Below, one piece after another: positions 36,098 through 43,437 of a stretch of 64,000 nt of DNA. The translations under genes were made by a program, and so were the position numbers. The notes under the pieces were generated by a model, which made no database searches, had not been told where the DNA came from, and was given only the letters and a program-made list of their open reading frames with translations. The stretch spans positions 21,099 through 85,098 of the forward strand of contig ONAD01000011.1 of the NCBI GenBank assembly GCA_900315735.1. Direction: 5' to 3'. Origin of the DNA: an uncultured Lachnospiraceae bacterium. Lineage in GTDB: Bacteria > Bacillota > Clostridia > Lachnospirales > Lachnospiraceae. Position 1 is the first letter of the stretch; each line of letters begins with the position of its first letter.

Positions 36098-38191
36098 TTA
36101 GTTCTGAGCTGGAACATCCTTAATGGAGAAGCTGATTCTTCCCATTCTGTCTTTGCCCATGCAGATACAGGTTACTGTATCACCAAGAGTCAGAACATCT
36201 TCTACATGTTCAATTCTCTCTTTTGCAATCTTGGAAATGTGAACCATTCCCTCTTTGCCCGGTGCAAATTCGATGAATGCACCAAATTCTTTGATGCTTA
36301 CTACTTTACCTGTGAAAATCTGACCTTCTTCGAAATCAGTTGTAATGATACGAATCATGTCAGCAGCTTTCTCAAGCATTGCTTTATCGGTACCGCAGAT
36401 GCTTACTGCACCTTCGTCATTGATGTCAATCTTAACACCTGTACGGTCGATAATCTCGTTGATTGTCTTACCCTTCTGACCAACTACATCACCAATCTTA
36501 GCCGGGTCAATCTGAACCTGAAGAATCTTCGGAGCATACTGTCCAACTTCTTTTCTTGGTTCAGCAATTGCTTTGGACATAACTTCGTCCATGATATAAA
36601 GTCTTGCTTCTCTGGTTCTTCTGATTGCTTCTTCTACGATAGGTCTTGTCAATCCGTGAATCTTAATATCCATCTGGATTGCAGTAATACCGTCATGTGT
36701 ACCGGTTACCTTGAAGTCCATGTCTCCGAAGAAGTCCTCAAGTCCCTGAATATCGGTTAATACGATGTAATCATCATCTGTCTCACCGGTTACCAGACCA
36801 CAGGAAATACCTGCAACCATTTTCTTGATTGGAACACCTGCAGCCATAAGAGCCATACAGGATGCACAGGTAGATGCCATAGAGGTAGAACCATTGGATT
36901 CAAAGGTCTCGGATACGGCACGGATTGCATATGGGAATTCTTCCTCAGATGGAAGAACCGGAACCAATGCTTTCTCAGCCAGTGCTCCATGTCCGATTTC
37001 ACGACGTCCCGGTCCTCTGGAAGGTTTTGTTTCTCCAACAGAGTAGGATGGGAAATTGTAATGGTGCATATATCTCTTGGTTGTAATATTTTCATCTAAT
37101 CCATCAATTTTCTGAACTTCAGATAATGGAGCTAAGGTTACAACATCGCAAATCTGAGTCTGTCCACGGGTAAACATAGCAGAACCATGTACTCTAGGGA
37201 TGATATCAACCTCAGATGCCAGAGGACGAATCTGGTTGATTGCTCTTCCGTCCGGACGTTTGTGGTCTTTTAAAATCATCTTACGAACAGTCTTCTTCTG
37301 ATACTGATATACAGCCTCACCAACTAATGGAAGCCACTCTTCGTTATCTGCAAATGCTTCTTCCATTTTCTCAGTTACTTTACGGATATTTTCTTCTCTG
37401 GTCTGTTTGTCATCAGAGAATACTGCTACTTCCATCTCATCCGGTGTAACAATCTCACGCATAGCTGCAAACATTTCCTCCGGAACTGCACAGCTTGTAT
37501 ATTCATGTTTTGGCTTACCAACTTCGTTTACCAGTTTCATGATGAAATCATTGATGGTCTGGTTGATGTCGTGTGCCATGTAGATAGCTTCAATCATTTT
37601 ATCTTCCGGAATCTCATTTGCTCCGGCTTCAATCATGATTACTTTCTCTCTGGTAGACGCAACAGTCAACTGTAAATCACCATTGTCCCAAACTTCCTGA
37701 GATGGGTTGATTACAAATTCACCATCTTTCATTCCGACCTGTGTCATTGCACATGGTCCGTCAAATGGAATGTCAGAAATGCAGGTTGCAATTGCAGAAC
37801 CAAGCATTGCTACGATTTCCGGACGGCATTCCGGATCAACGCTCATAACGAGGTTGTTTAATGTTACATCATTACGATAATCCTTTGGGAATAACGGACG
37901 CATAGGTCTGTCAATTACACGGGAAGTAAGGATTGCATTCTCAGATGCCTTTCCTTCTCTCTTATTAAATCCGCCAGGGATTTTTCCTACTGCATAAGAT
38001 TTCTCTTCGAACTCTACGCTAAGAGGGAAAAAGTCGATTCCGTCTCTTGGCTTTTCAGATGCTGTTGCAGTAGATAATACAGTGGTATCACCGTAGTGCA
38101 TGAATGCACATCCATTTGCCTGTTTACCCACACGGTTAATGTCAACCGTAAGAGTTCTTCCGGCAAGTTCCATTGAATAACTCTGGTACAT
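36098..38191 (-). CDS. pnp: Polynucleotide phosphorylase
   Basis: 697 aa. Phosphorolytic 3'-5' RNA exonuclease in mRNA decay. Two RNase PH domains (first with VGKIPGGFNKREGK, second with RGRGPGRREIGHGA-type SRGPGRREIGHGA), a KH domain (VGQKGKTINEIIDRTGV) and C-terminal S1 (GKVVSIKEFGAFIEF). Its long leader carries a strong hairpin. GGAG lies before the ATG. Confidence 0.97.
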   Translation of the reverse strand: MYQSYSMELAGRTLTVDINRVGKQANGCAFMHYGDTTVLSTATASEKPRDGIDFFPLSVEFEEKSYAVGKIPGGFNKREGKASENAILTSRVIDRPMRPLFPKDYRNDVTLNNLVMSVDPECRPEIVAMLGSAIATCISDIPFDGPCAMTQVGMKDGEFVINPSQEVWDNGDLQLTVASTREKVIMIEAGANEIPEDKMIEAIYMAHDINQTINDFIMKLVNEVGKPKHEYTSCAVPEEMFAAMREIVTPDEMEVAVFSDDKQTREENIRKVTEKMEEAFADNEEWLPLVGEAVYQYQKKTVRKMILKDHKRPDGRAINQIRPLASEVDIIPRVHGSAMFTRGQTQICDVVTLAPLSEVQKIDGLDENITTKRYMHHYNFPSYSVGETKPSRGPGRREIGHGALAEKALVPVLPSEEEFPYAIRAVSETFESNGSTSMASTCASCMALMAAGVPIKKMVAGISCGLVTGETDDDYIVLTDIQGLEDFFGDMDFKVTGTHDGITAIQMDIKIHGLTRPIVEEAIRRTREARLYIMDEVMSKAIAEPRKEVGQYAPKILQVQIDPAKIGDVVGQKGKTINEIIDRTGVKIDINDEGAVSICGTDKAMLEKAADMIRIITTDFEEGQIFTGKVVSIKEFGAFIEFAPGKEGMVHISKIAKERIEHVEDVLTLGDTVTCICMGKDRMGRISFSIKDVPAQN

Positions 38192-38436
38192 ATCATTTCT
38201 CCTTTTTTGTATACAGGATATTCCTGCTTATTATGGCAGAAGTTCCGAAATGGTGCTGTTTGCAGCCATCCGGAGGTGTATCGACCGAAACTACTGATTA
38301 ATACAATCTGTAATTGCACTAATCAGTGGTCTCGGAATCGTCCTCCTGCCGTTCTTACTTTGCTGTACTGTACTGTAAAGCTTTGACTCTTGCAGCTTCT
38401 TACACATACTTAGCGACCTGCAGAAGCCTAGCAACC
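38192..38436 (-). other. Intergenic/leader region between rpsO terminator and pnp
   Basis: About 245 bases without a gene. It holds the pnp leader stem-loop, a weak TTTACA-type box near 38380, and CTGCAG-based inverted repeats. No convincing separate pnp promoter is seen, so pnp may depend partly on read-through from rpsO. Confidence 0.5.
38285..38335 (-). ncRNA. Long stem-loop in the pnp leader
   Basis: A 16-pair stem with one mismatch (arms 38285-38300 and 38320-38335) plus an inner CAAT/ATTG pairing. A long hairpin in the pnp leader recalls the RNase III-cut leader of E. coli pnp, which drives pnp autoregulation. No sequence identity is claimed; the similarity is of position and shape. 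Confidence 0.55.
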
Positions 38437-38466
38437 GAAAAATAGAGCGGACAGCTCCGCTCTATT
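38437..38466 (-). terminator. Intrinsic terminator after rpsO
   Basis: AATAGAGCGGA and TCCGCTCTATT form an 11-bp stem with a 4-base loop, followed by TTTTTC on the minus strand, 25 bases after the rpsO stop. Confidence 0.85.
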
Positions 38467-38491
38467 CTATACGGTTTCCTTTTACAAGAAA

Positions 38492-38758
38492 TTACTTTCT
38501 TAAACCTAAACGTTCGATTAAAGAACGATATCTTTCAATATCAACTTTCTTTAAGTAAGCCAGTAAACGACGTCTCTGACCAACCATCTTTAAAAGTCCT
38601 CTTCTGGAATGATGATCCTTCTGATTTACTTTTAAGTGCTCATTCAGCTCATTGATTCTGGCTGTTAAAAGTGCAACCTGTACCTCTGGTGAACCTGTGT
38701 CTGCTGCAGTTTTACCATATTCTGCGATGATTGCTTCTTTTCTTTCTTTTGATAACAT
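38492..38758 (-). CDS. rpsO: 30S ribosomal protein S15
   Basis: 88 aa, normal size. S15 binds 16S rRNA early in assembly; [18 protein letters not shown] and [19 protein letters not shown] are the family signatures. Its leader has a small hairpin, CCGA/TCGG, which might serve S15 autoregulation. AAGGAGGAAACGTA precedes the ATG. Confidence 0.97.
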   Translation of the reverse strand: MLSKERKEAIIAEYGKTAADTGSPEVQVALLTARINELNEHLKVNQKDHHSRRGLLKMVGQRRRLLAYLKKVDIERYRSLIERLGLRK

Positions 38759-38850
38759 TTACGTTTCCTCCTTATATTTTCTTATCGCCTGATAATCAGT
38801 AAAAGGTCGGAGTGTCCATCTACCGAATATCGGCTAAATCATACCTAATG

Positions 38851-38879
38851 AATATAACATACAACTTATTATTTGTAAA
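38851..38879 (-). promoter_or_regulatory. Promoter of rpsO(-pnp)
   Basis: TTTACA, 17 bases, TATATT on the minus strand, giving a leader of about 85 bases before the rpsO ATG. Confidence 0.65.
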
Positions 38880-38889
38880 CAAATTTCTA

Positions 38890-39990
38890 TTAATTTCCTA
38901 ATACACGGACAACACATACCGGAGAACGATAAAATGCATTGGAAATCTTGATTCCGGTAGAAGGTGAACTTGCATGAACAATCTGACCATTTCCGATATA
39001 GATTGCTACATGGTTGATACCCTTGCCGCTTCCGTAGAAAAACAAATCTCCCGGCTGTGCTTCGGATGCATTGATTCTGGTTCCGCATCCTGCCTGTGCT
39101 CTGGATGAGTGCGGCAGATATACACCATAATTTGCATATACGGATAATACGAATCCGGAACAGTCAGCTCCTCTGGTAAGACTGGTTCCGCCCCATACAT
39201 ATGGGTTGCCGACAAACTGTGTTGCATAAGCAACTAAAGATACTCTGGTATCTGAAACACCCTGGCCATATTTTAATTCTGTCATGGTCTGTGCCTTTGG
39301 CAGCTGCTGTGAAATCTCTACATAATCGGTGCTTGCATATCCTACATCACCGTCTAAATCTACTTCTACCCAGCCATCATACTGATTTAAAACCTCTAAT
39401 TCCTCTCCCTCCGGCATCAGTGCCAGCTTGGTACAATCAGTATTCATCTCAGCACGTACATTTAAAGTCTGCGTTGTAACAGTCGCAATAGTCTTCATTA
39501 CTTCCTGAGCTTTTGCTGCTGCAGCATCACCGGTAATGATATACTCTGCTTTTACATATCCGGTTACCTGACCAGACTCAATCTTAAGCCATTCGCCGTC
39601 ATCCTCTAAAATTTCACATCCGGCATCACTCTGCATCTTTCCTACGATATCAGAATTGGTATCCGGCTGTTCTCTTACATTTAAACTGCTGTCAACCTGT
39701 GCAATACCAAGATTGGTATATCCACAGATTGTTGCATCTGTTGCTGCTGTATCTGCAGGAGCTGCTGAGTCGGTTGCTGCAGCATCCTCAGACTGTCCTT
39801 CCATCGTTGTAACTGCATCTGTTGCTGATACAACGATATCTGTATTATAATAGGAATCCATTGCAGCAAATATTCCCGCATTTAAACCGGAACCTGCAGA
39901 TGTCTGTGCAGCTGCTCCACCCTCAAGCGCTACCGTAAGTCCACAAGTAAGAATAAATGCTGTTGTCTTCCACTTTCTATTGTTCTTCAT
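38890..39990 (-). CDS. SH3b and NlpC/P60 peptidoglycan endopeptidase
   Basis: 366 aa, secreted. Signal peptide (KTTAFILTCGLTVALEGGA), then two bacterial SH3 domains (SLNVREQPDTNSDIVGKM and TLNVRAEMNTDCTKLALM), then NlpC/P60 with catalytic Cys in ADCSGFVLSVY and His in INHVAIYIGNGQIVHA. Cuts stem peptides of peptidoglycan. AGGAGGCATATTTTC precedes the start. Upstream sit a perfect consensus promoter and a WalR-like box. Confidence 0.94.
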   Translation of the reverse strand: MKNNRKWKTTAFILTCGLTVALEGGAAAQTSAGSGLNAGIFAAMDSYYNTDIVVSATDAVTTMEGQSEDAAATDSAAPADTAATDATICGYTNLGIAQVDSSLNVREQPDTNSDIVGKMQSDAGCEILEDDGEWLKIESGQVTGYVKAEYIITGDAAAAKAQEVMKTIATVTTQTLNVRAEMNTDCTKLALMPEGEELEVLNQYDGWVEVDLDGDVGYASTDYVEISQQLPKAQTMTELKYGQGVSDTRVSLVAYATQFVGNPYVWGGTSLTRGADCSGFVLSVYANYGVYLPHSSRAQAGCGTRINASEAQPGDLFFYGSGKGINHVAIYIGNGQIVHASSPSTGIKISNAFYRSPVCVVRVLGN

Positions 39991-40079
39991 GAAAATATGC
40001 CTCCTGACATTGTAACGATGTAAAATGCACCCCGCATTTCCACCTCTGTTTGAATCAATATGCTTCTCCATATTTTAAG

Positions 40080-40108
40080 ATTATAGCAACGTGATTTCAT
40101 AATGTCAA
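40080..40108 (-). promoter_or_regulatory. Consensus promoter of the NlpC/P60 gene
   Basis: TTGACA, 17 bases, TATAAT: a full match to the sigma-A consensus, about 90 bases before the ATG. Confidence 0.9.
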
Positions 40109-40117
40109 CATAAATAT

Positions 40118-40134
40118 GTAACAATTATGTAACA
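40118..40134 (-). promoter_or_regulatory. WalR-like box (TGTTAC-N5-TGTTAC)
   Basis: Two TGTTAC half sites separated by 5 bases on the minus strand, 9 bases upstream of the -35 box. This matches the published WalR consensus TGTWAH-N5-TGTWAH and lies where an activator binds. WalRK controls cell-wall hydrolases, in accord with the gene behind it. Confidence 0.65.
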
Positions 40135-40164
40135 ATTGTTCGAAACTTTACGAAATCCGTAATT

Positions 40165-41088
40165 TTAATGTTGCTGTACATAATATCTTCCATAGGCAAT
40201 ATCCTGTTCGAGCTGTTGTTTTAAAGCCTCTAAGGATTCAAACTTCATTTCACTGCGCTCTCTGCTCCGGAAGCAGACACGCACTTTCTTTCCATAGAGA
40301 TCCTCATTAAAATCAAAAATATTGGTTTCTACTGCCACCGGATTGACCCCTTCGATTGTCGGCTTGCATCCCACGTCTGCAATTCCATGATAAGTCTTCT
40401 CTCCTACCACAACATCACAGACATAGACGCCAAACGGCGGAAGCAGTTTATTTTCCGGCGGTATGATATTTATGGTCGGGATTCCCAGTACCTTTGCGCC
40501 CATTTCTCTGCCATGTATTACAACACCTTCCACAAAATAATCATAGCCAAGAAGGTATTTTACTTTTTCCATATTGCCCTTTTCTACTTCTTCCCGGATA
40601 AAGGTACTGCTGATATCCCGGTTCTCATACTGAACCTTGTCCACCACCTGAAGTTCATAATGCAGCTTCTTGGCATATGCTTCCAGCAGATGATAGTCCC
40701 CATGGCGGTTATGTCCGAAATGAAAATCTGTTCCAACCACAATGCCACGAATTTTCATGGAAGAAGCCAGCATTTCAATAAATGCTTCCGGTTCCATGGT
40801 CATGACTTCTTTGGTAAAAGGATATTCAATGAGATAGTCAATGCCCTGTTCTTCACAGATTGCAACCTTCTCTTCATTTGTTGTAAGTACCTTTTGGACT
40901 TCATTTATCCTGCCCGGTCTCGGCGGAATGGCAAAGGTAAATAACACGGTGGAGCAGCCTTTATTTTTCTGCTCCATCATATGCTCTAACAAAGTCTCAT
41001 GCCCTCTGTGCAGACCGTCAAATTTGCCAAGGGAAAGCACACATTCTTCTTCAATATGAAATTCTGTTGTTCCATGTATATACTTCAT
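40165..41088 (-). CDS. ribF: Bifunctional riboflavin kinase/FAD synthetase
   Basis: 307 aa. N-terminal FMN adenylyltransferase with the HxGH-type LGKFDGLHRGHETLL and IRGIVVGTDFHFGHNRHG; C-terminal riboflavin kinase with GREMGAKVLGIPTINI. Makes FMN and FAD, the substrate of ApbE. Last gene of the nusA-infB operon, after truB. Confidence 0.95.
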   Translation of the reverse strand: MKYIHGTTEFHIEEECVLSLGKFDGLHRGHETLLEHMMEQKNKGCSTVLFTFAIPPRPGRINEVQKVLTTNEEKVAICEEQGIDYLIEYPFTKEVMTMEPEAFIEMLASSMKIRGIVVGTDFHFGHNRHGDYHLLEAYAKKLHYELQVVDKVQYENRDISSTFIREEVEKGNMEKVKYLLGYDYFVEGVVIHGREMGAKVLGIPTINIIPPENKLLPPFGVYVCDVVVGEKTYHGIADVGCKPTIEGVNPVAVETNIFDFNEDLYGKKVRVCFRSRERSEMKFESLEALKQQLEQDIAYGRYYVQQH

Positions 41089-41120
41089 CTTTTATCCCTG
41101 CTTTAATGTCTTTTTCGTCC

Positions 41121-42053
41121 TTATTGCTGTGTAAAGAAAAGTTTAACCGGCTTAAACAGCCTGTCTACTGTGCGGTATTCATATATTCCCACAAAATGAT
41201 TGGCATCATCATACACTCTGACTTTCTTACAGTCCTCTTCTTTATAAAAAGAAGCAAGTGTATCCTCTATCGTCTCTGTCTCTGCTATCACCGGAAGCGG
41301 CAGTTTATTTCCATTATATAAAAGTGCAGTACTTTCTTTACGGCTGTGAATCTGTGGCAGATTTTTAAATACAGTATCAATAGGATAAAGAATCTCTTCT
41401 ATCTGACCACTTTTCATCAATTTCTCAATTTCCTGCAGCGTTTTAGCATCTTCGATTTGAAAATCCGCAACTCTTGTCCTTACCAGATGTTCCATGCATG
41501 CTCCACAGCCTAATTTTTCTCCGATGTCATGGCACAACGTCCGGATATAGGTTCCCTTGGAGCAATGCACCCGCATGGTTACTCTTGGCAATTCTATGGA
41601 TACTATCGTGATATCAAATATCTGAACCTGTCTTGCCTTGCGCTCTACTTCCACGCCTTCCCTTGCCAGGTCACATAACTTCTTTCCATTGACCTTCAGT
41701 GCAGAATACATCGGTGGAATCTGTGCATATTCTCCCACAAAGCTTTCGATACACTGCTGTACTTCTTCTATGGAAGATTTTACCTCTGATTCCTTTAATA
41801 TGGTTCCGGTCATATCCTGGGTATCCGTTTCTTTTCCCAAAAGCATGACTGCTTCATACACCTTGTCCTTATCGGTTAAAAGGTCACAGACTCTGGTTGC
41901 TTTTCCTATACATACAGGAAGTACGCCCTCCGCATCCGGATCAAGCGTACCTGTATGTCCAATCTTTTTCATTTTTAAAATTCCACGCAGTTTTGCAACT
42001 ACGTCAAAGGACGTAAATCCTTTTTCTTTTCTTACATTAATAATTCCGTCCAT
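41121..42053 (-). CDS. truB: tRNA pseudouridine(55) synthase TruB
   Basis: 310 aa. Catalytic Asp in HTGTLDPDAEGVLPVC, KVNGKKLCDLAREG and CSKGTYIRTLCHDIG mark TruB. Isomerises U55 in the T-loop. 12 bases after nrnA. Confidence 0.96.
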   Translation of the reverse strand: MDGIINVRKEKGFTSFDVVAKLRGILKMKKIGHTGTLDPDAEGVLPVCIGKATRVCDLLTDKDKVYEAVMLLGKETDTQDMTGTILKESEVKSSIEEVQQCIESFVGEYAQIPPMYSALKVNGKKLCDLAREGVEVERKARQVQIFDITIVSIELPRVTMRVHCSKGTYIRTLCHDIGEKLGCGACMEHLVRTRVADFQIEDAKTLQEIEKLMKSGQIEEILYPIDTVFKNLPQIHSRKESTALLYNGNKLPLPVIAETETIEDTLASFYKEEDCKKVRVYDDANHFVGIYEYRTVDRLFKPVKLFFTQQ

Positions 42054-42065
42054 ACGTTATCCTGT

Positions 42066-43016
42066 CTATTTCAAAAGCTGTTTTTCAACATCCTTTACGA
42101 TTCCTTCAAGAATCTCTTCTGCATTGCCTTCTATGGTTGCTCCGGCTGCCCGTACGTGACCGCCTCCACCATAGGACATCATGATGGCTGCCACATCTAC
42201 GTTTCCGCTGGAACGCATGCTTGCTTTAAAGCTGCCATCCTCATTTTCATAAAGAAAGATTGCTGCTTCCACATCTTTTGTAGAACGAAGCTGCTGTACG
42301 ATTCCTTCTAAATGTTTCGGAAGAACCTGGTATTTTTCCATTTCTTCCTTGGTTACAATAGATGCAATACATTTTCCATCCAAAAAGAGCTGGCTGTCCA
42401 CCAGTGCCTGACCCAAAATCCGGTTCTGCTCATAGGTTTTCTCATAATAGGTCTTATCCACGATACGGCTGAAATCAATTCCCATTTCCATCAGCTTGCC
42501 GGCAATGTTCATGGTCTTTGCAGAAGTACAGGAATACTGGAACACACCGGTATCATGCACAATTCCCACATAGATACATTCTGCAATTTCCTTTGTAATC
42601 TTCTCTTCCTCTAAGAGTTCATAAACAAGCTCACAGGTTGAACTTGCATCCGGGAAAATGTAGTTGGCATCCGCAAAGCTCTGATTACTGATATGATGGT
42701 CAACACAGAGGGTACGTTTTGCTGCATGAAAATATTTCATTGCATTTCCCAGACGTTTCTCATCTCCACAATCCAATGCGATAAATAAATCATATGGCTC
42801 TCTTTCTTCATAAGAGCTGTCGATTTTATCTGCATTTGCAAGGAATTTGAAAATGTTTGGAATCGGTTCCAGATGAAGTTCCACTTCCATTTCCGGATAA
42901 TATTTTCTGATATAGTTATACACTGCTAACGTGGAACCTACGCAGTCTCCGTCGGGTTTTACATGACCGGCTATTGCTACACGCTTCACATCATAAAGCT
43001 GTTCTTCTAATTTCAT
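42066..43016 (-). CDS. nrnA: Bifunctional oligoribonuclease/pAp phosphatase NrnA (DHH family)
   Basis: 316 aa. DHH motifs VAIAGHVKPDGDCVGS, ALDCGDEKRLG and CVDHHISN bind two metals; the C-terminal DHHA1 domain has YGGGGHVRAAGA. Degrades nanoRNA and pAp. A GTG three codons upstream is possible, but AGGTG suits this ATG. Confidence 0.94.
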   Translation of the reverse strand: MKLEEQLYDVKRVAIAGHVKPDGDCVGSTLAVYNYIRKYYPEMEVELHLEPIPNIFKFLANADKIDSSYEEREPYDLFIALDCGDEKRLGNAMKYFHAAKRTLCVDHHISNQSFADANYIFPDASSTCELVYELLEEEKITKEIAECIYVGIVHDTGVFQYSCTSAKTMNIAGKLMEMGIDFSRIVDKTYYEKTYEQNRILGQALVDSQLFLDGKCIASIVTKEEMEKYQVLPKHLEGIVQQLRSTKDVEAAIFLYENEDGSFKASMRSSGNVDVAAIMMSYGGGGHVRAAGATIEGNAEEILEGIVKDVEKQLLK

Positions 43017-43051
43017 TGGCAACACCTGCTCTCTTTCTCTTAAGATGAGGC

Positions 43052-43414
43052 TTAGGACTCTTCCTGTCCAATTACCTCATCAATTTTCTTTGACATGTTT
43101 ACACCATACTCAATGGACTGATCCAGTACAAATCGAATCTCCGGAGTATTTCTTAAATTGATACTTTTTGCAAGGGCATGACGAATATACCCCTCTGCAC
43201 TGTTAAGACCTTTGATGGTGTTATTCTGAGCTTCTTCATCTCCGAATACACTGATATACGCCTTACAGGTTTTTAAATCCGGTGCCACTTCTACGGCAAC
43301 CACACTGGTCATCGGCGCAATACGCGGGTCTTTTACTTCACTTCGGATAATGTTGGAGAGTTCTCTTTGAACTTCTCCATTTATCCGCATATTTTTCATA
43401 CTATTTTTTTGCAT
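43052..43414 (-). CDS. rbfA: Ribosome-binding factor A
   Basis: 120 aa KH-like protein for late 30S maturation. Signatures: INGEVQRELSNIIRSEVKDP and the typical ISVFGDEEAQNNTIKGL. Sits between infB and nrnA as in most Firmicutes. Confidence 0.95.
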   Translation of the reverse strand: MQKNSMKNMRINGEVQRELSNIIRSEVKDPRIAPMTSVVAVEVAPDLKTCKAYISVFGDEEAQNNTIKGLNSAEGYIRHALAKSINLRNTPEIRFVLDQSIEYGVNMSKKIDEVIGQEES

Positions 43415-43437
43415 AATTTTCCTGTCTTTCTATCAGA

